64,000 nucleotides of DNA, taken from Streptomyces sp. NRRL F-6131. GTDB taxonomy: Bacteria > Actinomycetota > Actinomycetes > Streptomycetales > Streptomycetaceae. The stretch spans positions 140,769 to 204,768 of the forward strand of contig JOHN01000012.1 of NCBI GenBank assembly GCA_000719695.1, in the 5' to 3' direction. Both the position numbers and the translations under genes were made by a program. Shown here piece by piece: positions 59,493-64,000 of the stretch. Under the pieces are notes generated by a model that saw only the letters and a list, made by a program, of their open reading frames with translations, made no database searches and had not been told where the DNA came from. Each line of letters opens with the position of its first letter. Positions within the stretch are counted from its first letter, which is position 1.

Positions 59493-59945
59493 TAGAGCGT
59501 GTTTGGAGTTGTGATCAACATGGCGGATTCGCACCGTGTGAGGGAAACGTGCTGGTAGAAAGGTGATGTGATGCGACGTGAGCTGAGCGACGCCGAGTGG
59601 GCCGCGATCGAGCCGTTCGTGCCGATCGGACGGTACGGCCCCTACCCGCACCGTCTGCGCGATCATTTCGAGGGCGTCGTCTGGCGGTTCCGCAGCGGCG
59701 GGCGCTGGCGGGAGGTGCCCGAGGAGTACGGGGCCTGGCAGACGGTCTACGACCGGTTCGCCCAGTGGCGTGACGCCGGAGTGTTCACGGCCCTGACGGA
59801 GGGGCTCGCGGCCGCCGGCGCCGCGGTGGCCCCGCAGGTCCTGGCCGCGTTGACGGAGGCGGCGGCGCAGGAGGACCGGCGACGGAGACCGGCCGCACCA
59901 CCGCGATGACCATCGTCCTCGGCGCGTGGGAGCACCTGCCGGCTC
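59493..59945 (+). mobile_element. Remnant of an IS5-type insertion sequence
   Basis: An end-like sequence (agagcgtgtttgg, 59493-59505) precedes the first part of a transposase gene. The catalytic DDE part and any right end are missing, and DNA after 59945 shows no transposase character. A dead fragment. Confidence 0.55.
59571..59909 (+). pseudogene. Truncated transposase (DUF4096, IS5 family N-terminal part)
   Basis: 112 residues: LSDAEWAAIEPFVP, YGPYPHRLRDHFEGVVWRFRSGGRWREVP and WQTVYDRFAQWRDAGVF are the conserved DUF4096 start of IS5-type transposases. The reading frame then runs into an Arg/Pro-rich tail and a stop where the DDE domain should begin, so the gene has lost its active site. 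Confidence 0.7.
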
Positions 59946-59990
59946 GACCGGTCGGGCGGTAGGTCGGTCGGGCGGTCGGCGAAAAGTTTT

Positions 59991-60044
59991 CGGCCGTGCT
60001 GTCACATCCGTCGCGGGTGGCGGGTCAGTGGAGTGTTCGAGCAG
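59991..60044 (+). repeat. Copy 2 of the 54-base repeat: ECF41-type promoter of the DoxX gene
   Basis: TGTCACA, 16 bases, GGTC with surrounding bases matching copy 1 at 13556-13609 in all but about five positions. It lies 72-125 bases before the DoxX start, the right place for its promoter. The cognate ECF41 sigma factor is not in this window. Confidence 0.65.
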
Positions 60045-60115
60045 TTGAACGGACCGGGGCAGCGCATCACCGCCCTCCCCCTTCCACTCCCTCCCAACGA
60101 ATCCGGGGTACCGCC

Positions 60116-60463
60116 ATGTCTGTCGCCCACGTCGTCCTCGCCGTCGTCAGCGCCCTCTGGGTCGGCTTCTCCGGCGTCTCGCTCGCCCGCCGCGCGGAGT
60201 TCGTCACCCAGCCGCTCGTCGAGTACGGGGTGCCGCGCTCGTGGTGGGGCCCGCTGGCGCTGGCCAAGCTCGCCGGTGCGGCCGGCCTGCTGGTCGGCCT
60301 GGCGGTCCCGGCCCTCGGCGTCGCCGCGGCGATCGGTCTGATCCTGTACTTCCTCGGTGCGGTGCTCACCTGCCTGCGGGCCCGCTCCTACAAGACCGTG
60401 CCCTTCCCGCTCCTCTACCTCGCCCCCGTCGCGGTCACCCTCGGCCTGGGGCTGGCCGCCTGA
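60116..60463 (+). CDS. DoxX-family membrane protein
   Basis: 115 residues with four membrane segments. FVTQPLVEYGVPRSWWGPLALAKLAGAAGLLVGL is the central DoxX-like pattern (spread over helices 2 and 3), followed by FLGAVLTCLRARSY and PFPLLYLAPV. Small DoxX proteins of this kind take part in redox or stress responses and are frequent targets of ECF41 sigma factors. The TGTCACA-type promoter repeat directly upstream fits that. ATG 60116; ribosome site weak (GGGG). Confidence 0.85.
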   Translation: MSVAHVVLAVVSALWVGFSGVSLARRAEFVTQPLVEYGVPRSWWGPLALAKLAGAAGLLVGLAVPALGVAAAIGLILYFLGAVLTCLRARSYKTVPFPLLYLAPVAVTLGLGLAA

Positions 60464-60500
60464 CCGGGCGGCACGGCGCTGCCCGCGACCGTCGGACGCC

Positions 60501-60542
60501 GGGCCGGCGACGGTGCGCCGCTCTCGCGGCCGCCGCCGGCCC
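60501..60542. terminator. Hairpin between converging DoxX and small secreted protein genes
   Basis: Arms gggccggcg (60501-60509) and cgccggccc (60534-60542), loop of 24. Confidence 0.4.
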
Positions 60543-60563
60543 GGTCGGGTGCGTCGGGTCCGG

Positions 60564-60815
60564 TCAGCTCACACAGGTGACGACGACCTGCCAGTAGCCG
60601 GGCGAGACGACGTCGCTCTCGGCGCCGCACTGGTCGTCGGTGTAGCCGGCGGCGTGCGCGGCGGCCCAGGCCCGGTTGGAGGCGTAGACCGGGTTGACGC
60701 CGTAGGCCTTGAAGTACTTGATGGTGGTGGCCGAGGCGTCGGCGGTACCTGCGACGCCGAGCAGGGCCGCCGCGGTGAGGGTCACGGCGGCGATGCGGCG
60801 GGGAAGCGAAACCAT
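60564..60815 (-). CDS. Small secreted protein, unknown function
   Basis: 83 residues. Signal peptide (RRIAAVTLTAAALLGVAG) with a likely cut after ADA/SA near 28. The mature 55 residues include YFKAYGVNPVYASNRAW and two Cys (DDQCGAE; VVTCVS) that could form one disulphide. TGGAGAAC precedes ATG 60815. Probably a small exported protein of the type common in streptomycetes. Family not recognised. Confidence 0.65.
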   Translation of the reverse strand: MVSLPRRIAAVTLTAAALLGVAGTADASATTIKYFKAYGVNPVYASNRAWAAAHAAGYTDDQCGAESDVVSPGYWQVVVTCVS

Positions 60816-61058
60816 GGCTGTTCTCCACTCTCCTGAGGGATGGCGCGGGAACGTGCACGTGCTGAGTTGTCGCAAGCAGGGACTGTAACAACTGATACCA
60901 ACGTCTGACAGGCACTCAGCAGGTGTTGTCGATCAATGGCCCGGTCGACGTTCGCGGTCGATCCGCGTCGCGGCCGTCGGTGGGGCCTGCGGCCCCCGCG
61001 GGGAACGTCCGCCACCTGGCCCGCAGGCTGACAGCCCTCCTGTGGAGGCATCGCGTCG

Positions 61059-61196
61059 GTGTCCCCACGTCGTGTGCTGATTCTGGCCAAATTCGGCAAA
61101 GTGTGCCGTTCCTGTGGGCGGGATGTGCAGGTCCGCGATCCGAAAGGCGTCACTCGCTTCGGCGTGAGGCGTCGTTGGTGCTCCGCGAAGTCCTGA
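61059..61196 (+). CDS. 45-residue Cys-containing basic protein, possible
   Basis: From GTG 61059 (TGGAGG ten bases upstream) the frame reads RVLILAKFGKVCRSCGRD, then QVRDPKGVTRFG and RRRWCSAKS before TGA 61194-61196. C-x2-C, a basic middle and a third Cys resemble a small zinc-ribbon-like protein. It fills an otherwise empty 470-base stretch. No homologue recognised; could be chance. Confidence 0.4.
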   Translation: MSPRRVLILAKFGKVCRSCGRDVQVRDPKGVTRFGVRRRWCSAKS

Positions 61197-61283
61197 TCAC
61201 GACACCCCGCGGGCCCGGGCCGCCTCCGGGCCCGCCCCGTGATCCCGGGTGCGGCGGGTGTGCCGGCAGGGTGCTAGAAATCC

Positions 61284-61907
61284 GTGGTGGACATTCCCCC
61301 CGAGCCCTCGACCGTGCGCGTCTTCGTCGCCCTGGCCCCGCCCGACGACGCCAAGGACGAACTGGCCCGGGCCCTGCAGCCCGCCTACACCCGGTACCCG
61401 CGGCTGCGGTGGAACCGCATCGAGGACTGGCACATCACCCTCGCCTTCCTCGGCGAACTGCCCACCACGGCGGTCCCGCCGCTGCGCTCGGCCCTGGCGG
61501 CCCCCGCCGCGTCGCGCCCCGCCCTGAGCCTGGCCCTGCGCGGCGGCGGCCACTTCGACCAGCGACTCCTGTTCAGCGGCGTCGACGGAGACCTGGACGG
61601 CCTGCACGCCCTCGCCGACGACGTCCGGGGCCTGATCGGATCGTGCGGCATCGAGTTCCGGGAACGCCCGCTGCGACCCCATCTGACCCTGGCCCGGGCG
61701 CGTCGTGACGATCCGACCAGCGTGCCGCTGGTCGCCGCCGGCCTCACCGACTTCGTGGGCCGGCCGTGGCGCACCGAACGTCTCCACCTGGTCGGCAGCA
61801 ACATCGGCCGCGGGCCGGGGCCGATCCGCTACCGCGACATCGAGTCCTGGCGCTTCGCCGCCCCCACCCCGACCGGCAACGACGGCACCACGCCCACCGA
61901 ACCGTAA
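61284..61907 (+). CDS. thpR: RNA 2',3'-cyclic phosphodiesterase (ThpR/LigT)
   Basis: 207 residues. The two catalytic HxT motifs of the 2H family are HITLAFLGE (about 50) and HLTLARARR (about 131), and VRVFVALAPPDDAKDEL is the usual first strand and helix. The enzyme opens 2',3'-cyclic phosphates at RNA ends. GTG 61284 or 61287; a TAGAAA box just upstream hints at a leaderless message. The C-terminus is a Thr/Pro tail. Followed by a strong hairpin. Confidence 0.9.
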   Translation: MVDIPPEPSTVRVFVALAPPDDAKDELARALQPAYTRYPRLRWNRIEDWHITLAFLGELPTTAVPPLRSALAAPAASRPALSLALRGGGHFDQRLLFSGVDGDLDGLHALADDVRGLIGSCGIEFRERPLRPHLTLARARRDDPTSVPLVAAGLTDFVGRPWRTERLHLVGSNIGRGPGPIRYRDIESWRFAAPTPTGNDGTTPTEP

Positions 61908-61913
61908 CCGCCC

Positions 61914-61968
61914 GGCGGGCACGAGCGCGGGAAGTCGGACCGGCCGACCTCCCGCGCTCGTGCCCGCC
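61914..61968 (+). terminator. Terminator after thpR, 25-bp stem with one mismatch
   Basis: Left arm 61914-61938, right arm 61944-61968 (core ggcacgagcgcggga), loop of 5. It ends two bases before the stop codon of the AraC remnant on the other strand. Confidence 0.8.
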
Positions 61969-61969
61969 G

Positions 61970-62017
61970 TCAGCCCACCTCGGCTCCGAAGCGGCGCCGG
62001 TACGCCGAGGGGGAGTC
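61970..62017 (-). pseudogene. C-terminal tail of an AraC-family regulator (remnant)
   Basis: The minus strand reads DSPSAYRRRFGAEVG and stops at 61970-61972, the typical last residues of AraC/GlxA-type regulators (SPSAYRRRF). Upstream of 62017 the match ends abruptly at the junction with a cupin fragment in the opposite direction, so only the tail is left. Confidence 0.6.
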
Positions 62018-62234
62018 GCACATCTCCTTGCGCGAGCCCGAGGGCGAACGCACGGTCCTGCTGCCCGCGGGGACGGTCTTCACGGTCCCCGCGGGGACGG
62101 AGCACAAGCCGTCCGCGCCGTCCGGTGCCGCGATCCTCATGGTCGAGCCGACCGGGACGCCGACCGTGGGCGACCGCCACGACGAGGTCCCCGACCACGT
62201 GGACGCGACCACCGGCCACGTCCTCAACGCGTGA
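62016..62234 (+). pseudogene. C-terminal fragment of a cupin protein (remnant)
   Basis: The plus strand reads SHISLREPEGERTVLLPAG, then FTVPAGTEHKPSAP and PTGTPTVGDRHDEVPDHV, ending HVLNA with a stop at 62232-62234. These are the last two thirds of a cupin-like domain. No start codon with a ribosome site is present and the N-terminal strands are missing, cut at the AraC tail junction. The end overlaps the last codons of the converging methyltransferase gene. Confidence 0.6.
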
Positions 62235-63369
62235 GCGCACGCGCGGGCCACCGGGGGCCCTCGTTCGAGCTGTGCAGCCACGCCCACTGGTGCTCCGGGG
62301 TGACCGTGACGCCGTAGTGGTGGGGGGCCGGCCGGCCGAGTGCCTCCCAGCGGCCCCAGGCCCGCATCAGCTCGTCGCCGATCCGTCGGTCACCGCCCTG
62401 GTACAGCGCGGTCGTGCCGTCGCCGAGGGCCGAGAACGACGCCCACGACCCGGCGCCGTCGTGGACCCAGGCGTTGACCCCGTCCTCGTCGCGGCCGGTG
62501 GTGATCAGCGCGTCCGGCACCGCGACCCGCAGCGCGAAGCGGAGGTCCCAGTCGGCCTCGAGCGGCGCGAGGTCCCGGTCGACGATCCGCTCGGTCGCGG
62601 CCGGCCCCCGGCCGCGCACCGCCGTGAAACCGGCCCGCCCGGCCGTCGGCGGCACCGGGCCGGTGCGGTCCGCCATGAACTGCGCCAGCCCCTGTACGAA
62701 GCCCGACGCCGAGCGCCCGTCGGCCGCGACGGTGAGGGCGACGTGCCCGAGCCGGCCCCACGGGTGGACGATCCGTCCGCCCGGCCGACAGGCCACCACC
62801 CACGTCCACGGCACCCGTTCGACGGCGTAGGTGGCGATCACCCGGTCGAAGCGGCCGCCGCCCGGCGCCGTGGTGGTGGCGTCGGCGGTGCGCACCTCGA
62901 CGTCCAGGCCGGCGGCCGCCAGTCGCTGCCGGGCGAAGCCGGCGAGCCCGGCGTCGATCTCGGTCGACACCACCCGGCCCGGACCGGTCCGCCGGGCGGC
63001 GAGGGCCGCGTTCCAACCCTGTCCGCCGCCGATGTCCCACACCCGTTGGCCCGGTTCCGGCAGCAGCGAGTCGAGCATGTCCACCACCACGGCCGGCGCG
63101 GAGAGACTCGAGGAGGGCAGCCCGCCGCTCACCTGGGTGACCGCGGCCGCGTCCGGGTCCGTGTACAGCTCGTCCGCCCAGCCCTCCGGATCGGTGCGCC
63201 GGTCCACCGGCACGTACGCGTGGCCGTCCCACCGCCACAGCCGGTCGGGCGCGAAGAGGTCCCGCGGCACCTCGGTCACGGCCTCCCGCAACCACGGCGA
63301 ACGCTCCGGCCAGTCCCCGCGCGCGTCCATGGCCTCGTCCAGGGCGGCTCTTCGCTTCACCAGGTCCAC
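62224..63369 (-). CDS. Isoaspartyl (PCMT-like) methyltransferase of the RiPP-associated type
   Basis: 381 residues. WDIGGGQGWNAALAA (111-125) is SAM motif I in its PCMT form, TEIDAGLAGFARQRL the ribose strand, and FDRVIATYAVERVPWTWVVACRPGG motif II/III. The N-terminal REAVTEVPRDLFAPD and GLPSSSLSAPAVVVDML are the substrate loop elements of methyltransferases that come with ATP-grasp and FxLD-type peptides; a 150-residue C-terminal extension is also typical of that group. The GTG start is six bases after a 42-residue peptide gene. No ATP-grasp gene is in view. Confidence 0.75.
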   Translation of the reverse strand: MDLVKRRAALDEAMDARGDWPERSPWLREAVTEVPRDLFAPDRLWRWDGHAYVPVDRRTDPEGWADELYTDPDAAAVTQVSGGLPSSSLSAPAVVVDMLDSLLPEPGQRVWDIGGGQGWNAALAARRTGPGRVVSTEIDAGLAGFARQRLAAAGLDVEVRTADATTTAPGGGRFDRVIATYAVERVPWTWVVACRPGGRIVHPWGRLGHVALTVAADGRSASGFVQGLAQFMADRTGPVPPTAGRAGFTAVRGRGPAATERIVDRDLAPLEADWDLRFALRVAVPDALITTGRDEDGVNAWVHDGAGSWASFSALGDGTTALYQGGDRRIGDELMRAWGRWEALGRPAPHHYGVTVTPEHQWAWLHSSNEGPRWPARALTR

Positions 63370-63375
63370 GGCGTG

Positions 63376-63504
63376 TCAGCCCTGCTTCGGCTTCCGGTGC
63401 TTCCCGTCACCGCCGGGATCCGGCTTCGGCACCTGCCCGTCGGCGTTCCCCGGAGGAGCCTCGCCCTCACCCGGGTCCGGCGGCGGCTTCTCGTGCGATC
63501 CCAT
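63376..63504 (-). CDS. 42-residue hydrophilic peptide, candidate substrate of the methyltransferase
   Basis: ATG 63504 with GGAAGGTC upstream. It starts MGSHEKPPPDPGEGEAPP and ends GDGKHRKPKQG: no hydrophobic residues to speak of, five Asp and Glu in the middle part plus an Asn (GNADG), many Pro, and Lys at the end. It ends six bases before the methyltransferase start, so the two are coupled. The Asp/Asn-Gly steps (NADG, GGDG) are natural isoaspartate sites. A RiPP precursor is plausible but unproven. Confidence 0.5.
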   Translation of the reverse strand: MGSHEKPPPDPGEGEAPPGNADGQVPKPDPGGDGKHRKPKQG

Positions 63505-63729
63505 CGGCCGAAGACCTTCCGTGTCCGGGACAACGACCCGCCCATCCTGACCGATCCGGTGGACGAGGGGCAGGGCGCGCGCGTGCGCAACCGGCGCGTG
63601 CCTCCACGCCCTTGCGCCTCGTGACGGGGTCCTCGGCGGTGCGTGTTCGTTCTGCGGCGGCGGAGCAGGAAGATGCCGGCGACGGCGGTGGTGGTGGCGT
63701 GATCCGGCGCCTCGTCGGCGGCGGACAGG
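63505..63729. other. Gap with no recognised gene
   Basis: No supported reading frame, no terminator of note; some ggcggtggtg texture near 63681-63700. It separates the peptide gene from the 3' end of the nagA remnant. Confidence 0.4.
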
Positions 63730-64000
63730 TCAGGAGCGCGCCGCGACCACCTCGAAGCGGTCGCCGCCGACGATCCATTCGCCGCGGCGCATGACGGCGA
63801 CCAGGTCGTAGCCGGTGGAGTCGAGCACCACCAGGTCGGCGAGCTTGCCGGTCTCCAGGGTGCCGACCCGGTCGGCGGTCCGGCAGCATCGCGACGCCGT
63901 TCTTGACCTCGACCTGGAGGGGGCCGAGGGGGTAGAGGCCGTCGCCCATGCCGGCGGCGCCCATGGCGTCGGTGATGAGGGCGACCCGGGAGGCGCCGGC
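63730..64000 (-). pseudogene. nagA: N-acetylglucosamine-6-phosphate deacetylase (nagA) with internal deletion and frameshift
   Basis: From the window edge the minus strand reads TDAMGAAGMGDGLYPLGPL and QVEVKNGVAML, the conserved late segment of NagA with its catalytic Asp. At about 63877-63890 the frame changes, and after it ADRVGTLETGKLADLVVL and GEWIVGGDRFEVVAARS with stop 63730-63732 give the true C-terminus. The roughly 60 residues normally between these parts (GSTLTLD and following) are missing. The 5' part lies outside the window. Either a dead gene or a local assembly fault. Confidence 0.65.

Noticed and set aside
1..64000. CRISPR arrays, tRNA or rRNA genes, known riboswitches, replication origins, attachment sites
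   Set aside because: None was recognised on reading both strands; the tandem repeats present are short (10-17 bases) and lack spacers.

Overview
The window is about 73-74% G+C, packed with genes that often overlap by ATGA/GTGA, and uses many GTG starts. The families present (SigK/RskA, BldD-like XRE regulators, LAXTG surface protein, DUF1206, DUF4097, actinobacterial glutamine synthetase paralogues, RIO-type kinase) point to a chromosomal segment of a filamentous actinomycete in Streptomycetaceae (Streptomyces or Kitasatospora). No rRNA, tRNA or CRISPR was recognised. All family calls come from reading motifs, not from searches.

Layout. 1-3.8 kb: a minus-strand operon for a flavin dehydrogenase (small subunit, GMC subunit with a Cys cluster) plus a ferritin-like protein. 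4-13.4 kb: a methyltransferase, a divergent ArsR/MFS pair with an operator, a second MFS carrier, lipoproteins, an SRPBCC protein, a DUF1206 membrane protein and a LAXTG surface protein. 13.5-16 kb: a regulatory intergenic region, then DUF4097, GtrA-like and DUF3995 genes and a kinase remnant. 16-20 kb: a SigK locus (fasciclin lipoprotein, membrane-anchored molybdenum oxidoreductase, sigK, rskA). 20-28.3 kb: SpoIIE-type phosphatase, YihY, DHA2 exporter, ComB-like phosphatase, NCS1 permease and an orphan methyltransferase-like gene.

28.6-32.4 kb is a compact RiPP-like locus: a 31-residue peptide, a membrane metallopeptidase with a PqqD-like (RRE) N-terminus, and a large TPR protein with a degenerate ATPase head. 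32.5-34.2 kb is an XRE / ImmA-IrrE / DUF6545 trio. 36.75-40.13 kb is the most striking region: a subtilisin-like protease, a stand-alone homologue of the C-terminal region of cyanobactin protease PatG, and three small proteins sharing an LPGFxxExx[IL] leader motif; two of them are rich in Cys. No YcaO or other known cyanobactin modifier is present, so this looks like an undescribed family of ribosomally made peptides.

43-47.1 kb is a coupled cassette (Gfo/Idh/MocA oxidoreductase, DegT aminotransferase, Nudix hydrolase) divergent from an XRE regulator. 47.3-48.6 kb holds a RIO kinase behind a long leader with a small upstream ORF. 48.7-55.5 kb is a five-gene gamma-glutamyl amine catabolic operon (permease, glutamine-synthetase-like ligase, amidotransferase, aldehyde dehydrogenase, SDR) divergent from a FadR/GntR regulator, with a near-perfect palindromic operator between them.

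55.9-64 kb holds secreted small proteins (crystallin/killer-toxin-like, I36 inhibitor-like), FolC, a DoxX protein under an ECF41-type promoter, a 2'-5' RNA ligase-like phosphodiesterase, and a set of deletion scars (IS remnant, AraC tail joined to a cupin tail, a frameshifted nagA). It also holds a RiPP-type isoaspartyl methyltransferase next to a 42-residue peptide.
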